Below, piece after piece: positions 55,092 through 64,000 of a stretch of 64,000 nt of DNA. How positions within the stretch are numbered: position 1 is the stretch's first letter; each line of letters opens with the position of its first letter. Origin of the DNA: Hyphomicrobiales bacterium (GTDB lineage: Bacteria > Pseudomonadota > Alphaproteobacteria > Rhizobiales > Rhizobiaceae). The translations under genes were made by a program, and so were the position numbers. The notes below the pieces were generated by a model. The model was not told the DNA's origin. It did no database searches and saw nothing but the letters and a program-made list of their open reading frames with translations. The stretch covers positions 19,225 to 83,224 of the forward strand of contig UCOA01000002.1 in NCBI GenBank assembly GCA_900474095.1, in the 5' to 3' direction.

Positions 55092-55107
55092 TTACCAAGG
55101 GCTTAAC
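55092..55107. promoter_or_regulatory. Possible CtrA box between pilA and the secretin-N protein
   Basis: TTAC-N7-TTAAC at 55092-55107 matches the CtrA consensus TTAA-N7-TTAAC at all but one position. It is 110 bp before the divergent pilA start and 159 bp before the plus-strand gene. CtrA controls pilA in Caulobacter, which makes the site plausible. Confidence 0.5.
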
Positions 55108-55265
55108 GGCTGATGGCCGGTTTCTTGGTAAAGGCAACCTCAATCCGGACTATCGTTTTTTACCGGTTGCCGATCCCTGCAAACCGCGGCCGAACCGCTT
55201 AGGATTTAACGGTTCATTCACCAAAACCGAGCATGTTGGAGCATCCGCATCATCAGGAAACAGCC

Positions 55266-55691
55266 ATGAATTTGCACCCCACAGCCATCGGCGCCCGGTT
55301 GCTGACAACGAGCTTCGCAAGTCTGGCCCTGATCGCCTTCGTTCTGGCGAGCCCTGCCAGCGCTGCGGAGGGAATGCTGAACGTCTATATGAACCACGCG
55401 CGCGTGCTGAAGCTCGACCGGGCGGTGAGCAAGGTCATCATCGGCAATTCGGATGTCGCTGACGCCACCGTCGCAGATGCGAAGACCATCGTCCTCACTG
55501 GACGTTCCTTCGGCACGACGAACCTTGTTATTCTCGACGTGGACGGCAACGCCATCGTCGACGAGCGCATCCTGGTGTCGATCGACGAGGGAAATACCGT
55601 GCGCGTCTTCAAGCAGACGATCCGCTCCGTGCTATCCTGCACTCCCAACTGCGAAGAGCATGCTACGCACAAGTTGACCATCGCGAATTGA
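55266..55691 (+). CDS. Pilus assembly protein, secretin N-domain type
   Basis: The 141-residue protein has a signal peptide (MNLHPTAIGARLLTTSFAS to ASPASAAEG) and then a T2SS/T3SS pilus secretin-N domain: MNHARVLKLDRAVSKVIIGNSD, LTGRSFGTTNLVILDVDGNAI, and a C-terminal Cys pair (SCTPNC). It resembles the first domain of CpaC without the barrel. The start ATG follows AGGAAACAGCC. It may act as a chaperone or cap for the secretin. It is divergent from the pilin genes. Confidence 0.85.
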   Translation: MNLHPTAIGARLLTTSFASLALIAFVLASPASAAEGMLNVYMNHARVLKLDRAVSKVIIGNSDVADATVADAKTIVLTGRSFGTTNLVILDVDGNAIVDERILVSIDEGNTVRVFKQTIRSVLSCTPNCEEHATHKLTIAN

Positions 55692-55881
55692 CGAATCCGC
55701 GGGGATTCGCCAGAAGTCGACATGAATAAGCTGTACTCAGTTTGAGCGAAGCTCGCGGTGCCCGCCAAATCCTTACCATCCGGTGAGCCTTTTCATTCAA
55801 ATTTCACCATTGTCTGAATACGAAATATCAATAGTCGTTTCCTAATGTACGCCATCGCATAGCGCTTGACGGAACGACGAG

Positions 55882-56514
55882 ATGTTGAACACCCTGGATG
55901 ATGCCACAGCGGCCGGCGGTTCGGCCCCGAAACGACGCCGCGGCTTGCTGCGACGCTTCTTCAAGGAGAAATCCGGTACATCGTCGATCGAATTCGCGCT
56001 GCTCGCCCTGCCCTTCATGGTCGTCGTCTTCGCATCGCTCGAAACGTTCGTGGCGTTCACCGGAGAACAGCTCCTTGCCAACGCAACCGAGACGATGGCC
56101 CGCAAGGTGCGCACCGGCGAAATCACCTTCGGCATCAACCCGGCAACCGACATGTCGCGGGAACAGTTCCGCAAGGCCTTCTGCGACGAGATTTCGATCA
56201 TCATGACCTGCTCGGAGACCGAGGCCACAAATCCCTCGAAGCTGTTCCTCGATGTTCGCAGCTTCGCCGAGTTCTCGCAGATTCCAGCGGCGGTCCCCCG
56301 CGTTGGCGGAGCCGGTTCCGATCTCGATACCAGCGGCTTCGAATTCGCGCCCGGTGGACCGACGACGATCAATATCGTGCGCGCCTATTACCGCTGGGAA
56401 GTAATGACCGATCTCGTGCGTCCCTATGTCACCAATTTGCGACCTGCGGGGAGCAGCATGCCGAAGGACTATCTGATGGTATCGACGGCTGCCTTCCGCA
56501 ACGAGGCCTACTGA
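55882..56514 (+). CDS. TadE/TadG-type pseudopilin
   Basis: The 210-residue protein has a basic cytoplasmic tail with the processing-like motif KSGTSSIEFALLALPFMVVVFASL, then a hydrophobic stem, and a periplasmic part with Cys residues (FCDEISIIMTCSETE). It is a TadE-like minor pseudopilin, presumably cut by CpaA. The next TadE-like gene follows after 10 bp, so they are one operon. It is of normal length for the family. Confidence 0.88.
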   Translation: MLNTLDDATAAGGSAPKRRRGLLRRFFKEKSGTSSIEFALLALPFMVVVFASLETFVAFTGEQLLANATETMARKVRTGEITFGINPATDMSREQFRKAFCDEISIIMTCSETEATNPSKLFLDVRSFAEFSQIPAAVPRVGGAGSDLDTSGFEFAPGGPTTINIVRAYYRWEVMTDLVRPYVTNLRPAGSSMPKDYLMVSTAAFRNEAY

Positions 56515-56524
56515 GGAGCACGCC

Positions 56525-57121
56525 ATGACAACCGCGATCCGTTATCACATGGCCCTGCTCTCGATGAAGGCAGAGGCTTTCGGGGAATTCTGGCGGGACC
56601 GCAAGGGCACAGGCGCAATCGAATTTGCGATCATCGCACCACTGCTGATCATGGCCTATATCGGCTCGTTCGAAATTTCGCTCGGCTTCAGCATCGCCCG
56701 CAAGGTTTCCCGCGCTTCCAGCACCGTCGCCGACGTGCTGACCCAGCAGGCCAGCGTCGATATAGAAACGCTCGACGACATGAAGGATGTCGCCAAAAGC
56801 GTCATGTCGCCCTTTGAGATGACCGAATACACGCTGAAGATGACCGGCATCAAGGTCACGACCGCCGGCACCGGCATCGTGGCCTGGTCGCGGGACGAGG
56901 ACGGTGGCACGCCATATCAGGCCGGTTCGACAGTAACGCTGCCGAGCGACATTTCGTCGGTGGACGCTTTCTTCGTGCGCTCGGAGCTCGTGGTTCCGCA
57001 CGAATTGCTGCTATTTGCACCGGGCCTTACTGCCAGCGAGTTGAAGACGATCAACCTTTCCAAGACCTACTACTTCCGGCAGCGCGTCGGCGACGAAATC
57101 AAGTGCACGGATTGCAGCTAA
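56525..57121 (+). CDS. TadE-type pseudopilin
   Basis: The 198-residue protein has the motif RKGTGAIEFAIIAPLLIMAY in its N-terminal membrane segment, then a mixed periplasmic domain ending in a Cys pair (KCTDCS). It is a second TadE-like minor pilin in an operon with the previous gene (10-bp spacing). The pair probably primes or tips the Flp pilus. The downstream neighbour deoB is unrelated and 172 bp away. Confidence 0.88.
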   Translation: MTTAIRYHMALLSMKAEAFGEFWRDRKGTGAIEFAIIAPLLIMAYIGSFEISLGFSIARKVSRASSTVADVLTQQASVDIETLDDMKDVAKSVMSPFEMTEYTLKMTGIKVTTAGTGIVAWSRDEDGGTPYQAGSTVTLPSDISSVDAFFVRSELVVPHELLLFAPGLTASELKTINLSKTYYFRQRVGDEIKCTDCS

Positions 57122-57293
57122 AGTAGCGGCGGCGTCGGCGCCCGGTTGTCATTTGCAATTCGACCAGCCGCAGAGTATTTCTCGCGCTTTCGCCTGCGAT
57201 GCGCTGATTGCATTGGATGGCGACAACAACTGTCCTGCCGCAAGCTGCCTCACACGATCTGAAGCGAGCATGCGGCAGCCTCGCGGGTGATCC

Positions 57294-58514
57294 ATGGCGC
57301 GTGCCTTTCTGTTTGTTCTCGATTCCTTCGGTATCGGCGGTGCGCCAGACGCCGCCGATTTCGGCGACGATGGCGCCGATACGCTCGGCCACATCGCCGA
57401 ATTCTGCGCGGCAGGCGCCGGCGACAGGGCGGGCTTGCGCGAAGGTCCGCTTTCGCTTCCCAACATGTCAGCGCTTGGCCTTTTGCATGCGGCAAAACTT
57501 GCCAATGGCCGCGTGCCGGCAGGCATGAACCTTCCCGAGCGGGTGTTCGGGGTCTACGGCGCCGCCAGCGAAGTCTCGCGCGGCAAAGACACGCCGTCCG
57601 GCCACTGGGAAATCGCCGGCACGCCGGTAACCTTCGACTGGGGCTATTTTCCTGCCGAAGGCGATGCCTTTCCGCCCGAACTGGTGGAGGCCATCTGCCG
57701 CGAAGGCGACGTTTCGGGCATCCTCGGCAATTGCCACGCCTCCGGTACCGACATCATCGCCCGTCACGGCGAGGAACATGTGCTGACCGGCAGGCCGATC
57801 TGCTACACCTCGTCCGATTCCGTTTTCCAGATCGCCGCGCACGAACAATCCTTCGGGCTCGAAAGACTGCTTGCATTTTGCCAGACGGTGCGCCGATTGC
57901 TTGACGACTACAATATCGGCCGTGTCATCGCCCGGCCGTTCGTCGGCACCACGCGCAAAGATTTCGTCCGGACCGGCAACCGCCGCGACTATTCGGTGCT
58001 GCCGCCGGAGCCGACGCTACTCGACCGGCTGAAGGGCGCCGGACGCACCGTTCACGCCGTCGGCAAGATCGCCGATATCTTCGCGCATCAGGGCATCGGC
58101 CGGCTGATCAAGGCCAACGGCAACATGGAATTGTTCGAAGCGACCCTGAAGGCCATGGACGAGGCCGACGACGGCGATCTGGTCTTCACCAACTTCGTCG
58201 ATTTCGACATGCTCTTTGGCCATCGCCGCGACGTGCCGGGTTATGCCGCAGCGCTCGAGGCCTTCGACCAGCGGCTACCCGATCTCGACCGCCAGCTGAA
58301 ACCCGGCGACATCGTCATCCTGACCGCCGACCATGGCTGCGATCCGACCTGGCGCGGCACCGACCACACGCGGGAGCGCGTACCGATCCTTGCCTTCGGC
58401 CCGGGTATCCGCACCCGCTCCATCGGCGTCCTGCCGGGCTTTGCCGGGATCGGCGAGACCGTCGCCAGACATCTCGGCCTTGAACCGGGCCTGCATGGGA
58501 GAAGCTTTCTGTGA
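57294..58514 (+). CDS. deoB: Phosphopentomutase
   Basis: DeoB interconverts ribose/deoxyribose 1-phosphate and 5-phosphate, linking nucleoside breakdown to central metabolism. The 406-residue alkaline-phosphatase-superfamily protein has the metal and catalytic motifs [52 protein letters not shown] and [20 protein letters not shown]. It is complete. Its stop overlaps the add start by 4 bp, so they are translationally coupled in a deoB-add-upp unit. Confidence 0.96.
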   Translation: MARAFLFVLDSFGIGGAPDAADFGDDGADTLGHIAEFCAAGAGDRAGLREGPLSLPNMSALGLLHAAKLANGRVPAGMNLPERVFGVYGAASEVSRGKDTPSGHWEIAGTPVTFDWGYFPAEGDAFPPELVEAICREGDVSGILGNCHASGTDIIARHGEEHVLTGRPICYTSSDSVFQIAAHEQSFGLERLLAFCQTVRRLLDDYNIGRVIARPFVGTTRKDFVRTGNRRDYSVLPPEPTLLDRLKGAGRTVHAVGKIADIFAHQGIGRLIKANGNMELFEATLKAMDEADDGDLVFTNFVDFDMLFGHRRDVPGYAAALEAFDQRLPDLDRQLKPGDIVILTADHGCDPTWRGTDHTRERVPILAFGPGIRTRSIGVLPGFAGIGETVARHLGLEPGLHGRSFL

Positions 58515-59479
58515 CTGCACATCTGAAGAAGGCCGAGTTGCACTGCCATATCGAGGGTGCGGCGCCGCCGGCGCTCGCTCTCATCCAGGCCGAAAAATAC
58601 AATGTCGATGTCAGCGGCATCATCGAGCACGGGGCCTATGTCTGGGCGGATTTCAGCCAATTCCTGAAATGCTACGACGCCGTAGCCGAACTCTTCCGCA
58701 CGGAAGAAGATTATGCGCGTCTGGCCGAGGCGTACCTGACGGAGCTTGCTGAGGCCGGCACCATCTACAGCGAGATCATCGTTTCACCCGATCACGGCAA
58801 CACGATCGGCATCGGCAGCGATGCGTATATCCGCGGTCTGGCCGCCGGCATCGAGGCCGCCAAGGCAAAGACCGGCATCGAGGGGCGGATGATCATCACC
58901 CTTATCCGACACATGGGTCCGGAAGCGGCGGAACGCACAGCGCTCTATGCAGCAAAACGCGCGCACGCTTTGGTAACGGGCTTGAATCTGGCCGGTGAGG
59001 AACGCATGCACAAGGTCGCGGATTTTGCCCGCGCCTTCGATATCGCCCGCGATGCGGGCCTCGGCCTCACCATCCATGCCGGCGAAATGGCCGGTGCCTT
59101 CAGCGTCCGCGATGCGCTCGATCATGTCCACCCGTCGCGTATCAGCCATGGCGTGCGCGCCATCGAGGACGCCGACCTGGTCATGCGGATCGCCGACGAA
59201 GGCGTGGTGCTGGAAACCTGTCCCGGCTCCAACGTCTCCCTGCAGGTCTTCCCGGATTTCGCCTCGCATCCGCTGCGCGCTCTTCATGAAGCCGGATGCC
59301 GGGTAACGCTCAATTCCGACGATCCGCCGTTCTTCCACACCTCGCTCAAACAGGAATACGAGATCGCCTCCCAGGTGATGGGGTTTTCCGACGAAGAGAT
59401 CAATGGCATGACCCGCACGGCGATCGAGGCGGCCTTCGTCGACGAACCGACCAGACAGCGTCTGCTGGCCGCGTTGTAA
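58511..59479 (+). CDS. add: Adenosine deaminase
   Basis: Add converts adenosine and deoxyadenosine to inosine forms. The 322-residue TIM-barrel metallo-deaminase has the HCHIEGA zinc motif at the N-terminus, [20 protein letters not shown] and NSDDPPFF with the zinc-binding Asp. The start is a GTG at 58511, overlapping the deoB stop. It acts with the phosphorylase (punA) and the other salvage enzymes here. Adenine deaminase is less likely because of the length and the GVRAIED context, though this is not proof. Confidence 0.93.
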   Translation: MTAHLKKAELHCHIEGAAPPALALIQAEKYNVDVSGIIEHGAYVWADFSQFLKCYDAVAELFRTEEDYARLAEAYLTELAEAGTIYSEIIVSPDHGNTIGIGSDAYIRGLAAGIEAAKAKTGIEGRMIITLIRHMGPEAAERTALYAAKRAHALVTGLNLAGEERMHKVADFARAFDIARDAGLGLTIHAGEMAGAFSVRDALDHVHPSRISHGVRAIEDADLVMRIADEGVVLETCPGSNVSLQVFPDFASHPLRALHEAGCRVTLNSDDPPFFHTSLKQEYEIASQVMGFSDEEINGMTRTAIEAAFVDEPTRQRLLAAL

Positions 59480-59587
59480 GTCGCGACGGCTGGGGATGAC
59501 ACGGCAAAGCGTCGGTCGCCCCTTGCGGGGGTTCGCCCTTCTGTGAAAAAAGAACTTTACATCCGGTTTCCGAAGGAGGGCTTGGCC

Positions 59588-60217
59588 ATGGACGGCGTTA
59601 CAGTCATCAATCATCCGCTCGTTCAGCACAAGCTGACCATCATGCGCAAAAAGGAGACCTCGACGGCGGGTTTCCGCCGCCTTCTGAGAGAAATCTCCAC
59701 CCTGCTCTGCTACGAGGTCACCCGCGACCTGGAATTGACGATGGAAACCATCGAGACGCCGATGCAGGTTATCCAGGCGCCGGTGCTGGAAGGCAAGAAG
59801 CTGGTGTTCGCCTCGATCCTGCGCGCCGGCAACGGCCTGCTCGAAGGCATGCTGGAACTTGTGCCCTCCGCCCGCGTCTCGCATGTCGGCGTCTACCGCG
59901 ACCATGAAACGCTGGAAGCGGTCGAATATTATTTCAAGGCGCCGGAAAGCCTGTCGGAGCGCCTGGTCATTGTCGTCGACCCAATGCTTGCGACCGGCAA
60001 TTCCTCGATCGCCGCTATCGACAAGCTGAAGGAACGCGGAGCCACCAAGCTACGCTTCCTCTGCCTGCTTGCAGCCCCTGAAGGCATTCGAAATTTCCAG
60101 GAAGCCCATCCGGACGTGCCGATCTACACCGCCGCCATCGACAGCCACCTCAACGAGCACGGCTACATTGTGCCAGGGCTCGGCGATGCCGGCGATCGCA
60201 TGTACGGTACGAAATAG
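59588..60217 (+). CDS. upp: Uracil phosphoribosyltransferase
   Basis: Upp makes UMP from uracil and PRPP. The 209-residue product matches the family length. It begins [16 protein letters not shown]; the PRPP-binding loop [12 protein letters not shown] and the C-terminal [18 protein letters not shown] are present. GAAGGAGG before ATG 59588 gives the start. It follows add by 108 bp, and ends in a strong terminator at 60257. Confidence 0.96.
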   Translation: MDGVTVINHPLVQHKLTIMRKKETSTAGFRRLLREISTLLCYEVTRDLELTMETIETPMQVIQAPVLEGKKLVFASILRAGNGLLEGMLELVPSARVSHVGVYRDHETLEAVEYYFKAPESLSERLVIVVDPMLATGNSSIAAIDKLKERGATKLRFLCLLAAPEGIRNFQEAHPDVPIYTAAIDSHLNEHGYIVPGLGDAGDRMYGTK

Positions 60218-60256
60218 ATTTCCCGTTTCTTAACCAGATTTTCACGTGAACAGTCG

Positions 60257-60282
60257 GCCGCCGGATTTTCCGGCGGCTTTTT
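60257..60282 (+). terminator. Rho-independent terminator of upp
   Basis: GCCGCCGG (60257-60264) pairs with CCGGCGGC (60270-60277) across a five-base loop and is followed by TTTTT (60278-60282). It closes the deoB-add-upp unit. Confidence 0.88.
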
Positions 60283-60347
60283 GCATTCCGTTAGAGAGAT
60301 TCGTGCTTGGCTGAACGCTTCATTCGATCTTGCCGGGGGGTGACACG

Positions 60348-60866
60348 GTGTTGCTGCGTTTATCTGTCTTTGCCGGAGGGATAGCGGCGGCGGCCATGCT
60401 TTTGCCGGGGCTTGCTACCTCCTATCTCGACCGGCCGCAGAGCGAAGACACCCAAGCCAAACCTCAGCAGGTGAGCACAGCGAAATATGCCGGCGGGAAG
60501 GGCGTGCTGCTCGAGCCGGGTGCCGGCGGACACTTTTTCGGTACATTCACGATCAATGGCCGCAAGCAAGATGGTCTCGTCGATACCGGCGCCAGCGTCA
60601 TCGCCATCAATATCTCGACAGCCCGCAGGCTCGGCGTATCGACGGGGTCGCTATCTTTCAATGCGCCGGTCAGCACCGCGAACGGCACGGTCAAGGCCGC
60701 GCGCGTGACGCTCGATCGGGTGGAGATCGGCAGCATCTCGGTTCGGGATATCGAAGCGATGGTGCTGCCCGACAAGTCCCTGTCGGGCATGCTGGTCGGC
60801 ATGAGCTTCCTCAACAAGCTTTCGTCCTATCGCGTCGAAAACGGCGCGCTGCACCTTACTCGCTGA
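60348..60866 (+). CDS. Retropepsin-like aspartic protease (clan AA, TIGR02281)
   Basis: The 172-residue protein has an N-terminal membrane anchor (LLRLSVFAGGIAAAAMLLPGL) and a single retroviral-type protease domain with the active-site motif LVDTGASVIAIN, later FNAPVSTANGTVKAARVTL and LVGMSFLNKLSSYRVENG. One domain with one DTG implies a homodimer. The start GTG 60348 is preferred (GGGG upstream); a TTG at 60330 is possible. Its job in rhizobia is unknown. It overlaps deoA's end by 11 bp. Confidence 0.85.
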   Translation: MLLRLSVFAGGIAAAAMLLPGLATSYLDRPQSEDTQAKPQQVSTAKYAGGKGVLLEPGAGGHFFGTFTINGRKQDGLVDTGASVIAINISTARRLGVSTGSLSFNAPVSTANGTVKAARVTLDRVEIGSISVRDIEAMVLPDKSLSGMLVGMSFLNKLSSYRVENGALHLTR

Positions 60867-62169
60867 TTTTCGAGACGATGACGGGACGCGCTGCAGGCGC
60901 GTTATCGCCGATCGCGTAGATATCCAGAAGCCGCGCGCGCGACTTTTGCGCCTGATCCTCGCTGCTGGCGTGCACGAAGGCGAATGGCTCGCCCTTGGCA
61001 ACCTTCGTGCCGAGCGGTTTCAGGCCGCTGAAGCCGACGCGGTGATCGATTGGCTCGTCCGAGCGGGTGCGCCCACCGCCAAGCGCAATGATCTCCATGC
61101 CGACATCGCGCGCGTCGCAACTTTGAAGAAAGCCATCTAAAGGGGCTTCGACCGGCAGGACGATCGGGGCCTTTGGCAGATAGGTTGGCGATCGCTCGAC
61201 AAAGTCGGCGGGGCCGCCGAGCAGATGCACCATTTGAGCAAACCGTTCCAACGCCGCGCCGCTCGCAAGAGCGCGACGAGCGAGATCGCTACCTTCGGTG
61301 GGGCTCGCCGCGAAACCCGAAGTCAACAGCATTTCCGCGGCAAAGGACATGACCACCGCTTCAAGGCGAGTACCGGCTTTCTCGCTGCGCAGGAAGGCAA
61401 GGCAATTCTCGATTTCGACGGCGTTACCGGCGGCATCCGCCAGCGGTTCGTTCATGTCTGTGATTAGTGCCGTGGTCTTCACACCGGCACCATTGGCAAC
61501 GCCGACGAGCGAGCGGGCCAGGGTCTCGGCCTCTTCCAACCCGACCATGAAGGCGCCGTTGCCGATCTTGACGTCAAGCACCAGCGATTGCAGCCCTGCG
61601 GCCAGTTTCTTGGACAGAATAGAAGCGGTGATCAGCGGCACGGAATCGACCGTCGCCGTAACATCGCGGATCGCGTAAAGCCGCCGGTCGGCGGGGGCAA
61701 GATCGGCGGTCTGCCCGATGATGGCGCACCCGGCTTCCATCACCGTCTGACGGAACAGCGCCTCCGACGGCTTGATGTCGTAGCCGGGGATCGACTCCAG
61801 CTTGTCAAGCGTGCCGCCGGTGTGGCCGAGGCCCCGGCCGGAGATCATCGGCACGGCGAGGCCGCAGGCGGCGACGATCGGCGCCAGCATCAGCGAGACA
61901 TTGTCGCCGACGCCGCCGGTCGAATGCTTGTCGGCAACGGGCCTATCGATGTCCGCCCAGGACAGAACGACGCCGCTGTCGCGCATAGCGAGGGTCATAG
62001 CCACGGTCTCGCCCAGGCTCATGCTGGAAAACCAGACGGCCATGGCGAAGGCGGCCACCTGCCCTTCGGAGATCGATCCATCGGCAAGACCGCGGATAAA
62101 GGCGGCGATCTCCGCGTTGCCAAGCACCTCGCCATTTCGCTTTCGACGGATGACCTCCTGCGGGATCAT
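60856..62169 (-). CDS. deoA: Thymidine phosphorylase
   Basis: DeoA cleaves thymidine and deoxyuridine to base and deoxyribose 1-phosphate. The 437-residue protein shows the family motifs KHSTGGVGDNVSLMLAPI, MISGRGLGHTGGTLDKLE and DVKIGNGAFM. It begins MIPQEVIRRKRNGEVL at ATG 62169, two bases after the deoC stop; the frame is open upstream. It is the last gene of the minus-strand salvage unit (cdd-punA-deoC-deoA). Confidence 0.95.
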   Translation of the reverse strand: MIPQEVIRRKRNGEVLGNAEIAAFIRGLADGSISEGQVAAFAMAVWFSSMSLGETVAMTLAMRDSGVVLSWADIDRPVADKHSTGGVGDNVSLMLAPIVAACGLAVPMISGRGLGHTGGTLDKLESIPGYDIKPSEALFRQTVMEAGCAIIGQTADLAPADRRLYAIRDVTATVDSVPLITASILSKKLAAGLQSLVLDVKIGNGAFMVGLEEAETLARSLVGVANGAGVKTTALITDMNEPLADAAGNAVEIENCLAFLRSEKAGTRLEAVVMSFAAEMLLTSGFAASPTEGSDLARRALASGAALERFAQMVHLLGGPADFVERSPTYLPKAPIVLPVEAPLDGFLQSCDARDVGMEIIALGGGRTRSDEPIDHRVGFSGLKPLGTKVAKGEPFAFVHASSEDQAQKSRARLLDIYAIGDNAPAARPVIVSKISE

Positions 62170-62171
62170 GA

Positions 62172-62948
62172 TCAATAGGCCGTGGCGCCAGCGACCGGTT
62201 CGCGGGCTTCGGGCACGGACTGGATATCGCCGAGCAGGCCCGACGCGCCGAAGCGGAAGGTCGATGGCATCGGCCAATCCGGACTGTGTATCGTGGCTGC
62301 GAGATTGAGATACATGCGGGCATCGCCGACCGTGTGCACGCCGCCAGCCGGCTTGAAGCCCACCTTCCGGCCGCTCTCGCGTATGCAGGTCAGCATGATG
62401 TCCGCCGCCTCCAGCGTCGCATTGACGGCAACCTTGCCCGTCGAGGTCTTGATGAAATCGGCACCTTCCTGAATGGCTATGTGCGACGCGCTGCGGATCA
62501 GGTCGCGATCCTTCAATTCGCCGGTTTCGAGAATGGTCTTTAGCAGCACAGCCGCCGGGCAGGCTTGACGCACGGCCGAAATCATCGTGCGGACGGCCAG
62601 CTCGTCGCCGGCCAAGAAGGCGCGATACGGAATGACCAAGTCGATCTCGTCGGCACCGTCGGCGATCGCCTGCCGCGTTTCCTCGACGACCGTTTCGACC
62701 GGAAGATCACCCGATGGGAAATTGACGACGGTCGCGATCTTCACTGCACTGTGGGGACCAAGGATCGAACGGGCCTGGGCGACGAAGCGCGGCCAGATGC
62801 ATATGGCGGCGGTGTGCCCCTGCGGCGTGCGTGCGGAGGCGCAGAGCTTCTCGATCGCGGCCGGCGTGCAATCATCTGTCAGGTCGGTCAGATCCAGCAA
62901 CGACAGCGAAAGCGCAGCTATCTGGCGATTGGAAGCTTCGAGCATCAT
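62172..62948 (-). CDS. deoC: Deoxyribose-phosphate aldolase
   Basis: DeoC splits deoxyribose 5-phosphate into glyceraldehyde 3-phosphate and acetaldehyde. The 258-residue protein has the Schiff-base Lys in FIKTSTGKVAVNA, a conserved VGFKPAGGVH lysine, DLVIPYRAFLAGDE and KTILETGEL. It is 128 bp after punA and 2 bp before deoA. With DeoB and DeoA it drains deoxyribose from nucleosides into central carbon. Its N-terminus is longer than the E. coli form only slightly. Confidence 0.95.
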   Translation of the reverse strand: MMLEASNRQIAALSLSLLDLTDLTDDCTPAAIEKLCASARTPQGHTAAICIWPRFVAQARSILGPHSAVKIATVVNFPSGDLPVETVVEETRQAIADGADEIDLVIPYRAFLAGDELAVRTMISAVRQACPAAVLLKTILETGELKDRDLIRSASHIAIQEGADFIKTSTGKVAVNATLEAADIMLTCIRESGRKVGFKPAGGVHTVGDARMYLNLAATIHSPDWPMPSTFRFGASGLLGDIQSVPEAREPVAGATAY

Positions 62949-63076
62949 TGAGTCCGTCCATTTCTACGTGGCGATGATTCGTGAGCCATCCGGCAGCAGA
63001 TCACGAAGGCTTGTTCTATACGCTTGAGACCGGGACGCAAAGCATCCAGCCGAGTGCCGCGGGTTCCGGATGCCGA

Positions 63077-63874
63077 TCAGGCTTTGGTCGAAATCATTCC
63101 CGTCAGGATGGAGGCGAGACGCCGTCCGCCGACCGGCGCCATGTCCTTGGTTTCGTGATGGCTGAGTTCGCTGCCCGTCATGCCCGCCCCGAAATTGGTG
63201 ATGACCGAGGCTGCGGCGACCTTCAGGCCAAAGAAACGGGCAAGAATAACCTCCGGCACGGTCGACATGCCGACGGCATCGGCGCCGAGATTGCGTGCCA
63301 TGCGGATTTCAGCCGGTGTTTCGAAATTCGGGCCGGAGAACCACATGTAGACGCCCGAGCCGAGCGGAATATCGAGCTTGATTGCCGCGGCACGCATGCG
63401 CTCGGCCAGTTCGGGATCATAGGCAGAGGTCAGGCCGACGAAGCGATCATCGCTCTCGACGCCGATCAGCGGGCTGACACCGGAAAAATTGATATGGTCG
63501 GTGATCTGCATGACAGAGCCCGGCGGCAAATCCTCGCGCAGAGAACCGGCTGAATTGGTGAGGATCAGCGTCTCGACGCCGAGCGCCTTCAACGTCTCGA
63601 TCGGTGTACGCATCGCGTTGGCGTCGCCGCGCTCATAGAAATGCACACGTCCCGACAGCACGATGACGGCAACGCCGCCGATCGTGCCCACGACCAGCTC
63701 GCCAGCGTGGCCGGACACGGCGCTGACTGGGAAACCCGGAATGTCCGCATAGGAAATGCGTATCGAGTCGACAACGGCCTCGACGAGGGAGCCAAGGCCG
63801 GAACCGAGGACGATGCCGTAGCGAGGCGACAGGCCAGCGAGCCGGATTTTCAGCATGTCAGCCGCGGCGGTCAT
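63077..63874 (-). CDS. punA: Purine-nucleoside phosphorylase
   Basis: This enzyme releases purine bases from inosine, guanosine and deoxy forms. The 265-residue protein is a trimeric-type PNP: GIVLGSGLGSLVEAV, SGRVHFYERGDANAMRTPIE, LILTNSAGSLREDLPPG and the specificity segment YMWFSGPNFETPAEIRM are present. It is full length. The start overlaps the cdd stop by ATGA (63874-63871), so the two are coupled. Confidence 0.92.
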   Translation of the reverse strand: MTAAADMLKIRLAGLSPRYGIVLGSGLGSLVEAVVDSIRISYADIPGFPVSAVSGHAGELVVGTIGGVAVIVLSGRVHFYERGDANAMRTPIETLKALGVETLILTNSAGSLREDLPPGSVMQITDHINFSGVSPLIGVESDDRFVGLTSAYDPELAERMRAAAIKLDIPLGSGVYMWFSGPNFETPAEIRMARNLGADAVGMSTVPEVILARFFGLKVAAASVITNFGAGMTGSELSHHETKDMAPVGGRRLASILTGMISTKA

Positions 63875-64000
63875 CCGAGGATCTCGGTCTCGAAGGAATG
63901 CGGCAGCAGGTCGGACAGGGCGAGCGACTTCTTCACGCCGGTCTCGTCGCAGAGATAGATACGGGTCGATGCGCCGGAGAACTCGGCTAGCCGCTGGCGG
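63871..64000 (-). CDS. cdd: Cytidine deaminase, C-terminal part
   Basis: The last 42 residues are in the window (from RQRLAEFSGASTRIYLCDET to SDLLPHSFETEILG), the characteristic end of cytidine deaminase. The TGA at 63873-63871 overlaps the punA start by ATGA. The gene runs out of the window on the right. It turns cytidine and deoxycytidine into uridine forms that feed DeoA and Upp. The zinc-binding HAE and PCxxC motifs would lie outside the window. Confidence 0.88.
   Translation of the reverse strand, partial: RQRLAEFSGASTRIYLCDETGVKKSLALSDLLPHSFETEILG

Overview
This is ordinary chromosomal DNA of an alphaproteobacterium, most likely a member of the Rhizobiaceae (Rhizobium/Agrobacterium/Ensifer relatives). 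The reasons are the rpsT-dnaA pairing next to mutM/ubiE/ubiB, the gshB-comM pairing, an inositol cluster ordered iolY-iolR-iolC-iolD-iolE-iolB as in Sinorhizobium, a cpa/tad pilus locus, an alphaproteobacterial LexA box, GANTC (CcrM) sites in front of dnaA, and intergenic hairpin elements of the kind dispersed through rhizobial genomes. I cannot name the species. The DNA is GC-rich, so long antisense open frames are common; I left them out.

Layout. 1-2 kb: end of an ArsR-type regulator with an AHSA1/SRPBCC partner, a small P-loop kinase-like protein and a DUF2277 protein, followed by a 725-bp stretch without a recognisable gene. 2.7-5.5 kb: gshB and comM, the latter behind a LexA box, closed by a two-hairpin dispersed element. 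5.6-18.4 kb: an accessory-like stretch of amino-acid and small-molecule exporters (three LysE-type, one EamA with a divergent Lrp regulator), cysK, a frameshifted VOC gene, an isochorismatase-type hydrolase, GNAT, dut, prfC, a DUF1326/DUF2182 pair with cysteine- and methionine-rich motifs, a HAD phosphatase, an AraC regulator and a GFA protein.

18.5-26.7 kb: the inositol catabolic cluster. iolC, D, E and B convert inosose-derived intermediates to 2-deoxy-5-keto-gluconate phosphate and its cleavage products; iolR is the RpiR-type repressor; iolY is the probable inositol dehydrogenase. GGAA-N6-TTCC-like operators lie before iolY, iolR and iolC. 26.9-38.8 kb: a class II glutamine amidotransferase, coaBC, a MerR regulator divergent from a Zn/Cd/Pb P1B-ATPase with a textbook MerR promoter, a macAB-like efflux pair, a small Gly/Tyr/His-rich exported protein, a GNAT enzyme, and ubiB/ubiE.

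39.0-44.4 kb: mutM, rpsT, a long dnaA leader, dnaA and a leucyl aminopeptidase. 44.5-57.1 kb: a tight-adherence (Flp/Tad) pilus locus: tadD, tadC, tadB, cpaF, cpaE, cpaD, cpaC, cpaB, cpaA, two nearly identical Flp pilins, a secretin-N-domain protein and two TadE-like pseudopilins. 57.3-64.0 kb: nucleoside salvage (deoB, add, upp on the plus strand; cdd, punA, deoC, deoA on the minus strand) with a small retroviral-type aspartic protease between the two arms.

No rRNA, tRNA, CRISPR array, insertion sequence or prophage gene was seen. The observations most worth following are regulatory: the LexA box before comM, an interleaved inverted-repeat array before cysK, the GANTC cluster and 13-bp hairpin in the dnaA leader, and a possible copper-type role for the DUF1326/DUF2182 pair.
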